NCBI RefSeq assembly: GCF_000428985.1
Contig: NZ_AUAZ01000007.1
Location: forward strand, 62,001-126,000
DNA from: Marinobacterium litorale DSM 23545
GTDB taxonomy: Bacteria > Pseudomonadota > Gammaproteobacteria > Pseudomonadales > Balneatricaceae
Reading direction: 5' to 3'
DNA length: 64,000 bases
Of this stretch, positions 17,259 to 25,261 are shown piece by piece; positions within the stretch are counted from its first letter, which is position 1; each line of letters starts with the position of its first letter. The notes beneath the pieces were generated by a model, which searched no databases, was not told the origin of the DNA, and saw only the letters and a list, made by a program, of their open reading frames with translations. The position numbers were made by a program, and so were the translations under genes.

Positions 17259-20240
17259 TCACCGGGTCACTTGCCCGATGTCCTCCAGTATGTCCAAGAA
17301 TTTTGAGTGCTCGTTCTCTTCGAATATCCCGGTCGCCATCTTCCCACCGGATACGACCTCTACCCGTACAGTGTTAACGCTAGGCGCTTGTACCTGCTGC
17401 CCTGGTTGCTGCTGAGGCGCTTGTTGGCTGTTCACCAGGTTGGATGCCTGGGTTACGATGCCCACAAGATCAGCTTCCAGACCTGCGAAGGTATTGCGCA
17501 TCGCCAGCAGGCGCTTGGCTGCGTCTACATCCCCGGCAGCGATATCACGCTGGTATTGGGCGAGCTGGTCATATTTGGCCTGCACCTTGTCGGCTTCTTC
17601 GATTGCCGACTGCTGCATCATCTCCCACCATCGGTTGTAACCGGCGAGGCCTTGGAACCCGCCCTGCGGCACATTACCCTGGGCGATCTTTTCCAGGAGG
17701 ATCTCGGCGGCGTCATCGCGGCCCTGGGCGCGTAGGCGACTGGCTACTGTTGAGGAGGTTGAGCGCTGCGAGCGTTTGCCGGATTTTTCATCGTCACCAC
17801 TATCATCGTCTTCATCTTCGTCACCACTGCCGCCGTCTGCCTTACCCTTCATTTTCTCCGCTTCATCGCCAGCAGTCTTGAAACCATCCGCCAGTCTGCC
17901 GACTTCTTTCACCAGCTCCCTTATTTCCTTTAGAAGATCGGTCATGGAGCCCTTACCGGCCTTTCCGGCATCCTCCATGGATTTAGCAAGATCGTCGGTC
18001 CCACTGGCGGCATCTTTGGCCTCATCCCCCGCATCCTTGGCGGATTTCGCGAGATCCTTGGCTTTCTCATCAACTCTATCGAGCGCCTGATACATCGTTT
18101 TTCCAGCTAGGCCGCCTTCTTCACCTAACTGCTCAACCTTTTCACGGAGATATTCAAGATCCTTATCAGTGGTGGTATCAGCGATCGCTTTATTTAGCGC
18201 CTTGGTGATCACCTCGCTGCTGTACTCCCCGGACTCAGCCAGGGTGACCATCGCGTCAGTACTTGTTTTACTGGATTCAGTGATCTGGTTAGTGAGCTGC
18301 TCATAGCTCAGACCAAGAGCCTCAAAGGCCTTCTGCTCGGCCTCATTTCGAGCTTTACGGTCATCAGCCAGCTGCTGCTCAAATTCCTGAATCCCGGCGA
18401 GCTGAGCGGCCTTTTCATTAGTCTGTTCAGTCTGCTGCTGATGCCCTTCGACGCTTTGCTGTAGCCCCTGTGAACGCAGGTCATTCACGTCTGTGATGAT
18501 CTGGTGAAGCTGTTTTTCAGCGGCCTTGTACCGCTCTAACTCGGCGCGGGCCTCGATCATTTGAGCATAGCGGTTGCGGCCTTGCTCAATCTCAGCCTGC
18601 TCCTCATCAACGCGGGCCTGCCAATATTTCTGCGCATTCTGAAGCCGCTGTTCGTAGGCCTCGTGGCCTTCGCGACTGATCCGGCCAAGCTCTTCTTCGG
18701 TCTTAACCTGGGCGTTCATCGCATCCAGGTATTTATGCTGTTCGTCGATTGCGTCGAGTGAGCGCTGTTGCATCTCACCGATTGCGTCTTCCGCCGCCTT
18801 TTCGGACTCTCGCCAGCGGTCTGCCACCTCTTTGACTGCGACCGACAGCAGCCCTATACCCGTTAGCAGGCGACCGCCCTTGAGTAGATAACCACCAAGG
18901 CGTTTCAGCCCGCCACCTGCTGACTTTAGCCAGCCCCAACCGCCGGATACGCGAGCTTGAGCAGCTGCCAATCCATCGGTGGCCGCTGCCAGCCCGGTGG
19001 TGGCTGTTGCCGCTGACTTCAGCTTTGGAATCAGCTTGCCCACACTGCCAATAAAAGCGCCAATCTTGACCGCCACGATCGCACCGGCGAGGTAGGCAAG
19101 CTGGGTACTCCACTCAATAGTCCACTTGACCACGCCTTTGATGTTATCGGCGAGAGTGATCAGGCTATCGGAGATCTCCTTCGCCCAGCGCTTGAGAGAG
19201 CCATCCGCCGCCATCTGCTTGACGGTATCCAGTAGCTCCTGAAGCTGCTGCTTCATGTAATCCAGGAACCCCGCCTCATTAATATCGTTGACGAAGTTCA
19301 ACCACATGTCTTTGAGATTGCTGACGAGGCCCGTCCAGGTTTTCATCGCTTCGGACGCGGCACCTTCGGACGATTTACCCATCTCTTGAATCAGGAGCGC
19401 GATCTCTCGACGCCCCAACTCACCAGCAGATGACATTTCCTGGAGTTCTGTTGTGGTCCTACCAGTAGCTTTTGCCAGCAGATCCCAGACAGGTACGCCT
19501 CGCTCGATCAGCTGAAGCGCTTCTTCGCCCTGAAGCTTCTGCTTGGTCCATGCCTGGCCAACGGCGAGGATCACGCCTTCCATTTTCTCTTGGCTGAAGC
19601 CGAGCTTGGAGGTCTGGTCGATGATGGCCTGAAAGCTGCCATCCATCGGGTCGATACCGAAGGCTTTCAGGCGGATGAAGCCCTGAGTGACGCCTTCGAT
19701 ATCAGCCGGGGTGGTCTTGGCAAAATCTTTGATCCACGCAGTTGCCTTCTCACCCTCTTCGATGGAGCCCATCAGGGTGTTGATTTGGACCTGCATGTCC
19801 TCGAAGCGGGAGCCGGTGTTGATCAGCCCCATGAGGGCATTCTTCAGCGCATTGATGCCAAGGTAGGTACCTGCCAACGCAATGACCTTGGTGGTCAGTC
19901 CACCGATACCGCGACCGGCCCGATCGGCGGCTGAAGGAATCTCGGTGAGGTCACCCTTGAAGTTCTTGGTATCAGTGCTGGCTTTCTTCGCGCCCTGGCT
20001 GAAACGCTGCCAAAACTTGGTCCCGCGAGTGTCACCATATAGGCGGGAAGATGACTTGCTGGCTTGATCGACGCTATCGCTAAACTCGCGGGTCTTTTGG
20101 CCTGTTTTATCCAGGCTTTCGGATAGGTTGTCCGCCTCGGTACCGGCGTCTTTCACCTCGCCACGGAAGCGTTTGACGACGCCACCAGCCATGTCCTTGG
20201 CTTTGATCAGGAGGTTTAGCGCGAGATTACGATCAGCCAT
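17259..20240 (-). CDS. Phage tail tape-measure protein
   Basis: The 993-residue protein has a conserved tape-measure N-terminal domain around residues 110-320 (MQVQINTLMGSIEEGEKATAWIKDFA, GVPVWDLLAKATGRT, MWLNFVNDINEAGFLDYMKQQL), a hydrophobic segment near 375-400 and long helical, Gln/Glu/Ala-rich coiled-coil stretches. It also has a Ser/Asp/Lys-rich low-complexity linker (about 795-830) and a C-terminal region ending EDIGQVTR. In phages this protein sets tail length and helps DNA entry. The frame is open throughout, with no sign of decay, though no tail tube, sheath or chaperone genes lie beside it. Its upstream AGGA is weak and 29 bp separate it from the protease gene. Confidence 0.9.
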   Translation of the reverse strand: MADRNLALNLLIKAKDMAGGVVKRFRGEVKDAGTEADNLSESLDKTGQKTREFSDSVDQASKSSSRLYGDTRGTKFWQRFSQGAKKASTDTKNFKGDLTEIPSAADRAGRGIGGLTTKVIALAGTYLGINALKNALMGLINTGSRFEDMQVQINTLMGSIEEGEKATAWIKDFAKTTPADIEGVTQGFIRLKAFGIDPMDGSFQAIIDQTSKLGFSQEKMEGVILAVGQAWTKQKLQGEEALQLIERGVPVWDLLAKATGRTTTELQEMSSAGELGRREIALLIQEMGKSSEGAASEAMKTWTGLVSNLKDMWLNFVNDINEAGFLDYMKQQLQELLDTVKQMAADGSLKRWAKEISDSLITLADNIKGVVKWTIEWSTQLAYLAGAIVAVKIGAFIGSVGKLIPKLKSAATATTGLAAATDGLAAAQARVSGGWGWLKSAGGGLKRLGGYLLKGGRLLTGIGLLSVAVKEVADRWRESEKAAEDAIGEMQQRSLDAIDEQHKYLDAMNAQVKTEEELGRISREGHEAYEQRLQNAQKYWQARVDEEQAEIEQGRNRYAQMIEARAELERYKAAEKQLHQIITDVNDLRSQGLQQSVEGHQQQTEQTNEKAAQLAGIQEFEQQLADDRKARNEAEQKAFEALGLSYEQLTNQITESSKTSTDAMVTLAESGEYSSEVITKALNKAIADTTTDKDLEYLREKVEQLGEEGGLAGKTMYQALDRVDEKAKDLAKSAKDAGDEAKDAASGTDDLAKSMEDAGKAGKGSMTDLLKEIRELVKEVGRLADGFKTAGDEAEKMKGKADGGSGDEDEDDDSGDDEKSGKRSQRSTSSTVASRLRAQGRDDAAEILLEKIAQGNVPQGGFQGLAGYNRWWEMMQQSAIEEADKVQAKYDQLAQYQRDIAAGDVDAAKRLLAMRNTFAGLEADLVGIVTQASNLVNSQQAPQQQPGQQVQAPSVNTVRVEVVSGGKMATGIFEENEHSKFLDILEDIGQVTR

Positions 20241-20269
20241 GGCGGGTGTATGTCCTGTTCAGATGGGGA

Positions 20270-21076
20270 TTAGCTAGAGCGAAGGATATCTTCGGCCAGA
20301 AGGGTGAGCTTGGTGGCGGTAAACGCCTCTTTATCAATACCGGTCAACTGGATAACCTTTACCTCCTCGGGTGTCAGTGCCGTTAGCTGCGCCCATGAGG
20401 TTCCCCGTGACCGGCAGAACGCTTCCCGTTTGTTCAGGTAGGTGCTGGTGTTCACATAGGCTCTTCCCAAAGCCTTGCGTTCGGCTGAGGACAGGGCCGC
20501 TGCTCCGAGTGATGAAGTAGCATATATTGATACGGACTTCTCAGTAGGTGCTTTCAGGGAAGCAACCGCCGTTAGACCATCCAAACCAGGCTTGTTGACC
20601 AACGCCGCACTATGGAGTGAAACGGGTACTCCAGTTTTTTTGTCATACGGGAATACCGCCGAGAGGTAACGATACTCACCGTTTTGGATATAGCCCTTGG
20701 CGCGCGGCGTCCAAGTAGGTTTGATCCAAAGGCCAGACCCTTCGCGCCATTCGATCTCTTTGAACCATCCAGCAGCTGGCGCTGGCTTACCGTTTTCCTC
20801 GCTCAAAAGTGTTTGGTGCTCATAATCCACGACCAGATCGTTGACTCTCGCTTGAACATCTTGAATGAGCTTTTCAGCGCCCTCACGATTGAGAAACCAC
20901 ATCCCACCTGGCACATCGTATGGACGGCCATCCACTGCTCTAAAATGGCCAGATGGGAGCAGTTGCTGCCAGCCATTTTGTGTTGCAGCTCCATTTAGCG
21001 AGAGAACAGACAGGCCCGCACCCTGGTGTGCAGAGTTACTCCGCAAAAAGGCCATGACTTCAGGGCTAAGTGGCAT
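20270..21076 (-). CDS. Mu-I-like prohead protease
   Basis: The 268-residue protein resembles the Mu gpI/phage I protease family: early segments LPSGHFRAVDGRP and VNDLVVDYEHQTLL, then AAGWFKEIEWREGSGLWIKPTWTPRAKGYI and YRYLSAVF, with SLHSAALVNKPGLDGL in the C-terminal part of the protease domain. Such proteins cleave scaffold during capsid maturation, and an internal start often makes the scaffold itself. The C-terminal tail (LTPEEVKVIQLTGIDKEAF) matches the small protein at 21701-21937. GAGGAG lies seven bases before the ATG. No major capsid gene follows, which is unusual. Confidence 0.88.
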   Translation of the reverse strand: MPLSPEVMAFLRSNSAHQGAGLSVLSLNGAATQNGWQQLLPSGHFRAVDGRPYDVPGGMWFLNREGAEKLIQDVQARVNDLVVDYEHQTLLSEENGKPAPAAGWFKEIEWREGSGLWIKPTWTPRAKGYIQNGEYRYLSAVFPYDKKTGVPVSLHSAALVNKPGLDGLTAVASLKAPTEKSVSIYATSSLGAAALSSAERKALGRAYVNTSTYLNKREAFCRSRGTSWAQLTALTPEEVKVIQLTGIDKEAFTATKLTLLAEDILRSS

Positions 21077-21131
21077 TAGAACACTCCTCTTTCCGATGGC
21101 TGCTAAGCCAGGATTCAGGCCTGGCCAAAAA

Positions 21132-21689
21132 TCATGGCAACGAGGCGATCATTTCAGTCAGCAGCTGATCTTTCAGCTGTTTAACGCGGCCCCCTTCCAT
21201 GCTGCCGTATTTATCAGCAATGGGCCGGTTATAGGGCATTTCACTGAACACGTAACCCTCTGCCGCAGCCTTGGCAGCCATGAGCTGCTCTAACACGTCA
21301 AACTGAGCCGCCGGAATATCGAACTGACCAAACAACTCCTCATACTTGAGCTTGAACATGTCTTTGTAAGCGGCTGTCACCCCGGCCATTTTGACATTCC
21401 TGTTAGCGCCCCAACCCCGAAGCTTCGCATCCAAGTTGTCTTTCAACTGGATGCAGTCCTGGAGTCCCTGTTCTGCCTCTGTAAGAGCTTGACGCGCAGC
21501 CTGCACATCCACCGTTGTCGTGGCTTGCCTTAATGCCAGCGCGGCTTGACTCTTTGTGTTTTCGGCAGTTGTAATCGCTTGCTCAGCCTGAGGAAGTAAC
21601 ACTTGGCTGATGTTGGTATTTTCCGCTTCATCGGTATCGAAAGCGGTTTTCAAATCGACATAATTCTGGATCGCTTCTGTCAGTGTCAC
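21132..21689 (-). CDS. Unknown helical protein in the morphogenesis block
   Basis: The 185-residue product begins at GTG 21689 with GAGG nine bases before it, 11 bp after the preceding small gene. Residues 20-90 are Ala/Gln/Glu/Thr-rich and strongly helical, probably coiled coil; the C-terminal half (MAGVTAAYKDMFKLKYEELFG onward) looks globular. No family, signal peptide or membrane segment is recognised. Position between the Mor-like activator and the protease suggests a virion-related or regulatory role. Confidence 0.7.
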   Translation of the reverse strand: MTLTEAIQNYVDLKTAFDTDEAENTNISQVLLPQAEQAITTAENTKSQAALALRQATTTVDVQAARQALTEAEQGLQDCIQLKDNLDAKLRGWGANRNVKMAGVTAAYKDMFKLKYEELFGQFDIPAAQFDVLEQLMAAKAAAEGYVFSEMPYNRPIADKYGSMEGGRVKQLKDQLLTEMIASLP

Positions 21690-21700
21690 GGTTCGTTACC

Positions 21701-21937
21701 TCAGGTGTAATAGATGACTTCTTCGGCCAGAACGGCCATCTTATTTTTACGGTAGGTTTCCGGGTCTATGCCCGTATTTCTGATGACATCGCGGTCAACG
21801 TTATTCAGTCCTTTCAGGGCGGCGACGCTCGTATTATTGTTGACCGCATACTGATTTCGCTTTCTGCGGTACTGATCTTCAGCTACGCCCTTAAGAGCGG
21901 CTACATTTAGTTCCTCTGGGGTGATTGGTTCATTCAT
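21701..21937 (-). CDS. Small protein sharing the C-terminal motif of the protease
   Basis: The 78-residue product has an AGGAG ribosome-binding site eight bases before its ATG. Residues about 44-75 align with the last 37 residues of the protease gene product: RDVIRNTGIDPETYRKNKMAVLAEE against VKVIQLTGIDKEAFTATKLTLLAED. This TGIDxE tail is common in Mu-like protease/scaffold proteins. The gene may encode a free-standing scaffold-tail-like module or be a duplicated remnant. First gene of the presumed late block. Confidence 0.7.
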   Translation of the reverse strand: MNEPITPEELNVAALKGVAEDQYRRKRNQYAVNNNTSVAALKGLNNVDRDVIRNTGIDPETYRKNKMAVLAEEVIYYT

Positions 21938-21965
21938 TTGTGGTGCTCCTGGTTCGTTAAAAAGG

Positions 21966-22006
21966 GGCGCTCGGGGCGCTCTGGGTTTAGGCGCTCGAAG
22001 GCGCTC
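21966..22006. repeat. Four direct copies of GGCGCTC
   Basis: Copies lie at 21966-21972, 21975-21981, 21990-21996 and 22000-22006 in the 79-bp gap between the Mor-like gene and the small late gene. On the minus (coding) strand they read GAGCGCC and lie just upstream of the late block, so they could be activator sites of its promoter. Confidence 0.5.
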
Positions 22007-22016
22007 AGCTGGGTAG

Positions 22017-22718
22017 TTAAAGTGGTTTCATCTCTCGGTCTCGGGCCTCCTTTTGTTTCTTCCTTTCTTCATGAACGACCCGATATACATGCTGCAATGA
22101 AATCCCAAACTGGCGTGCTGTTTTTCTGGGTCTACCGCCAGCGCAGTGCCTCATTATTTCGAGATTTCTGACGCGCTGATCGATCTTTACACCACTGGAT
22201 ATATATACCGCGCCACTTTCCTTTCTGATTGCCCACAAACCTCGAAAAAGCGCGGATGTTATGTTCCAGCGCTCTTTTTCCGGCAAACTTTCAGAAGAGA
22301 GCTGCTGATCGAGAAATTCATATAGTTCTGCAATTTCTGTTTGGTATTGCTTTAGATCCGCGTCTTCTGCGCTATTGCTGTATTGACCATTAATCACTTT
22401 CTTCAAGGTGGCTTTCGGCATACCGGAAAGATGGGCAACCTCATTCGCTTCTTCGGGGTTCTTCTGCCATAAATCGAAAATTCGCTTTTCTTTTAGGAAA
22501 TCAAAAGACCTTGCCGTACAGCCAACGAAAAGATAACCAGCACCGAAGTTTTTGCACACCATATACAAAAGAGGACGTATGAACTTGAGTAGTGCAGGCC
22601 TGGCTGCCAGCTCATGCTCCATAATGGCGATGACATCCCGGAAGCCGAGGATCCAGACGTCCTCCTCTTTCATGACGGCTTCGTAGTCCCCAACCATCAA
22701 ATCCTGCAATCTGCTCAT
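22017..22718 (-). CDS. Mor-like transcription activator
   Basis: The 233-residue protein ends in a Mor/C-type helix-turn-helix (about 190-225): RNLEIMRHCAGGRPRKTARQFGISLQHVYRVVHEE, which follows the pattern of the Mu middle-operon activator. Within residues 90-110 a second HTH-like stretch (EEANEVAHLSGMPKATLKKVI) is visible, so the protein is longer than Mu Mor (about 129 residues) and may have two DNA-binding parts. It sits between early and late blocks as Mor does in Mu, and should switch on the protease-tape measure block. Confidence 0.75.
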   Translation of the reverse strand: MSRLQDLMVGDYEAVMKEEDVWILGFRDVIAIMEHELAARPALLKFIRPLLYMVCKNFGAGYLFVGCTARSFDFLKEKRIFDLWQKNPEEANEVAHLSGMPKATLKKVINGQYSNSAEDADLKQYQTEIAELYEFLDQQLSSESLPEKERWNITSALFRGLWAIRKESGAVYISSGVKIDQRVRNLEIMRHCAGGRPRKTARQFGISLQHVYRVVHEERKKQKEARDREMKPL

Positions 22719-22830
22719 AACGTTCTATCCATCCCCCCGATCACCTAACGCAAGTTAAACTTTTTACGCGGCTGGATCGGTACTAACACAGGTTGTACAT
22801 TTGAAAGACGGAGTTCATGGAGGGATAGAC

Positions 22831-23598
22831 ATGAAGCCATGCGCGCTATGTTTGGCACGGAAGCCGTTGAGGAAATCGCACGTCATTCCTAACGCGATAT
22901 TCAAGAGGATCTTCAAGCAGTCATCCGGGAAGGCAATCAGCATCGCTGACGATACATCGACCCCGGTCAGCTATTCCCAGGACAGCTACTGGGAACACCT
23001 GCTCTGTGCTGACTGCGAACACCTGCTGAACATCCAATATGAAGGTTACGCCCTGGATGTGATCAGGGAGCGCCGGGGTAAAGCCGAGAAGCACGATACA
23101 GCCACATCGCTGAGCCAGATCGATACGACCCGCCTCCAGCTATTTATTTTGTCTGTCTACTGGCGAGCAGCTGTTTCAACCCACGAAGCATTTGCCAAGG
23201 TCTATATCCCCGATCCGTGGCGGGAAGAAATCAGAAAGGCCATTCTCAACAAGACGCCCACCCATCCGCAAATAGCTTCAATAAAGCTATACCGGCTCAT
23301 CGATCCAACTGAGAATGGCGGATTCAGCGACCAGAACCTGAAGGACGTGATCATTACACCGTTTTCCAGGAAGCTGGATAAGCAATTCTCTTTTCACTTC
23401 ATCCTGGAAGGCTTCTTCATTGAGATCCACACCCCAGGGCTGCGATATAAAGGCAGGCAAGAACGGGGTGTTTTGTTGAAAGGGCGCAAAGCGCTTCTCA
23501 TCCCGCACCTGTCTATTTTCGATATCCCTGAAGTCCTGGATGCGATGGTCAGCGGGTACGGCAAACACCTGGAAGGAAACCATCGGCTCAAGGAATAA
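22831..23598 (+). CDS. HNH-like zinc-binding protein, probable accessory gene
   Basis: The 255-residue protein begins MKPCALCLARKPLRKSHVIP. Cys4, Cys7, His17 and a second pair Cys59/Cys62 (LLCADCEHLL) form a treble-clef-like zinc site typical of HNH-related proteins; an SHVIP signature plus an LLC-x2-CE motif occurs in a large uncharacterised family. GGAGGG precedes the ATG at 22831; TTG 22801 is rejected. It is the only gene in the block transcribed rightward, as expected for a 'moron' with its own promoter. Nuclease activity and a defence or superinfection-exclusion role are inferences. Confidence 0.7.
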   Translation: MKPCALCLARKPLRKSHVIPNAIFKRIFKQSSGKAISIADDTSTPVSYSQDSYWEHLLCADCEHLLNIQYEGYALDVIRERRGKAEKHDTATSLSQIDTTRLQLFILSVYWRAAVSTHEAFAKVYIPDPWREEIRKAILNKTPTHPQIASIKLYRLIDPTENGGFSDQNLKDVIITPFSRKLDKQFSFHFILEGFFIEIHTPGLRYKGRQERGVLLKGRKALLIPHLSIFDIPEVLDAMVSGYGKHLEGNHRLKE

Positions 23599-23607
23599 GC
23601 ACAAAAA

Positions 23608-23636
23608 AAGCGGCATCACTGAAGAGCGAGCCGCTT
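23608..23636 (-). terminator. Terminator of the Mu-like early operon
   Basis: AAGCGGC and GCCGCTT form a 7-bp stem with a 15-base loop. On the minus strand it is followed by seven T residues. It lies 30 bp past the end of the 110-residue gene and 10 bp past the convergent HNH-like gene, so it may act in both directions, strongest leftward. Confidence 0.7.
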
Positions 23637-23666
23637 CACTGCCTGCGCAATGCCGTTAGAGTCGCG

Positions 23667-23999
23667 TTAGGCGTCCTCAGGCGCGAAAGCCGTAGCCGAT
23701 TCGGCCAACGACTCGGAGAATGTCATGCGCGCCTCTGAGGCGCTCTCAGAGCGTCCGACCAAGCGGCCAAGCTCCAGACTGCGTTCCACTCGATCAACCA
23801 GGTTCTTCTGGTGATCACTGAGCTCGCCACAGAGCCACATGCCACTATCGATATGATCGATCACATCATGGCTGAATGACTTATTGGTGGTGTACTCCCT
23901 CATCATTTCCGAAACCGCTTTAATCGCCATTGAAGCCTGGGATGCATCCCAAAGCATCTTTTGCAGTGAATCGTGAAACTGTTGTGTCGGTGTACTCAT
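23667..23999 (-). CDS. Unknown 110-residue protein, last gene of the early operon
   Basis: The product begins MSTPTQQFHDSLQKMLWDASQASMAIK and is predicted entirely helical, with an acidic C-terminus (AFAPEDA). GAGGGATAGCG precedes the ATG and the gene starts 9 bp after the second Ner gene. No domain recognised. Its position after transposition and regulatory genes and before a terminator suggests a small accessory early protein. Confidence 0.65.
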   Translation of the reverse strand: MSTPTQQFHDSLQKMLWDASQASMAIKAVSEMMREYTTNKSFSHDVIDHIDSGMWLCGELSDHQKNLVDRVERSLELGRLVGRSESASEARMTFSESLAESATAFAPEDA

Positions 24000-24008
24000 C
24001 GCTATCCC

Positions 24009-24332
24009 TCAACCCGCCTTCTTGGTCTCTTGCGCCACATGGTCATCCAGCTTGGCGACGATCTCCCGCCACTTACTGTCATGGTTACGCGCCCTCCGGC
24101 GCGCTTCAAACCCATCCGGGTATCGGCTTGGCCAGATCTCTACCGGCTTTACACCGATCGCATACGCGATCGTACGCTCACCAATCAACCAGGGCTGCTG
24201 CAATGCACGGGACATGGTTCCAGGTACTTTATAACCTGCTGCGCGGCTCAAGCGGGCAATGGACCATCCGGCTTTTTCCAAGGCAGCTTTGATATCGGCA
24301 TTATGCCAGTCAACACTTTCCTGTTTACTCAT
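24009..24332 (-). CDS. Ner/Nlp-like DNA-binding protein, copy 2
   Basis: The 107-residue product (start MSKQESVDWHNADIK) is a Ner-family HTH protein: KAALEKAGWSIARLSRAAGY, then a recognition segment and EIWPSRYPDG. GGAGAGGGTC precedes the ATG at 24332; it overlaps the upstream ATPase gene by 8 bp. It is a clear paralogue of the product at 29735-30067, sharing DWHxADxKAALEK, RLSxAAG and IWPSRYxxG. Ner proteins repress early promoters of transposable phages; two copies in one operon is uncommon. Confidence 0.8.
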   Translation of the reverse strand: MSKQESVDWHNADIKAALEKAGWSIARLSRAAGYKVPGTMSRALQQPWLIGERTIAYAIGVKPVEIWPSRYPDGFEARRRARNHDSKWREIVAKLDDHVAQETKKAG

Positions 24333-25191
24333 GACCCTCTCCTCCTTTGTGCGGAGTTGCAGCTGCAACCAACCCACCGGTAATATCATCAAGCCCGATT
24401 GAACAAGAGCCATTAACCGCAGCATAATTAATAGCGGCAATCAGAAAGTACTTAACTAAGGCAATTCCTTTAACATCAGGGAAACCAAAGAACTCATACA
24501 TTTCATCATTAAAAACAGAGCTCTCATCACCGCCTGCACGCTGCATCAGATAGCAAACAAAATTTTGTATCTGTTTCCCGCTTTCTAGTATGTCAAGTTT
24601 ATGCCTTATCATCATTCTGATATCAGCTTCCTGACAATCAAGCTTAAACAACGCTCTCTCAAGGTTGGTAAAATCATCACCAAAAAGTGCCATCCCAACC
24701 CTAGCCCGTAAATTGTCACCTTTAATTGGACTATTCACACCAAAGCATCTCAGCAACATTTCAAGAAACTCAGAAGATCCAAAATCAGCATTATCGATCA
24801 CAACTATATCGATCTCTCTGGAATTAAGAATACTGAATGCATCTTGAATAACCCTGTCGAATGACTTTGGTACTTCATCGCTATGCTCCTTTATAACTGC
24901 TTCGAATACATCCCTCATACATTCTCGGATATCATTTGAATGCAAGTCGGCAATAGCTACGCGAATACCGAGGCTTTTTGCACGATTAAGAAAGTAATTA
25001 ATTGCCGTTGTCTTACCGCCCCCTGCATCAGCTTTAACCGTTACGAAGCTCTTGTAGGCCGCCGCATGGCACAGGAGCCCGCAACAGTGCTCCAGGTTTG
25101 GAGTCACGAAGTAATCATCGGCACTGACCAATGGTTCGATGAATGGGTCGAGGTCGAGCCCAAAATGCTCTAACGCTTTCTGTGTTAACAT
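24325..25191 (-). CDS. Second AAA ATPase (ExeA/MuB-like) with altered Walker B
   Basis: The 288-residue protein begins MLTQKALEHFGLDLDPFIEP, the FGL-x-PF start seen in ExeA/GspA-like ATPases. Walker A is ADAGGGKTT at 54-62. Walker B reads IVVIDNADF at 129-137, with Asn in place of the catalytic Glu, so hydrolysis may be slow or absent. GGAG is five bases before the ATG at 25191. The gene is visibly AT-richer than its neighbours, suggesting a separate origin. It follows MuB and the winged-helix gene in one operon and may help in target choice or immunity. Confidence 0.78.
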   Translation of the reverse strand: MLTQKALEHFGLDLDPFIEPLVSADDYFVTPNLEHCCGLLCHAAAYKSFVTVKADAGGGKTTAINYFLNRAKSLGIRVAIADLHSNDIRECMRDVFEAVIKEHSDEVPKSFDRVIQDAFSILNSREIDIVVIDNADFGSSEFLEMLLRCFGVNSPIKGDNLRARVGMALFGDDFTNLERALFKLDCQEADIRMMIRHKLDILESGKQIQNFVCYLMQRAGGDESSVFNDEMYEFFGFPDVKGIALVKYFLIAAINYAAVNGSCSIGLDDITGGLVAAATPHKGGEGHE

Positions 25192-25261
25192 GTCATCTCC
25201 AGATTGTGACGTCGATTTGGTACCGGCCTGGCTGAGGTTGCCGCCTCGGACAGGCCACTCT

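Noticed and set aside
21966..22006. The GGCGCTC repeats as a CRISPR array
   Set aside because: Heptamers with spacers of 3-9 bp and no cas genes; not a CRISPR. No CRISPR array was seen anywhere in the window.
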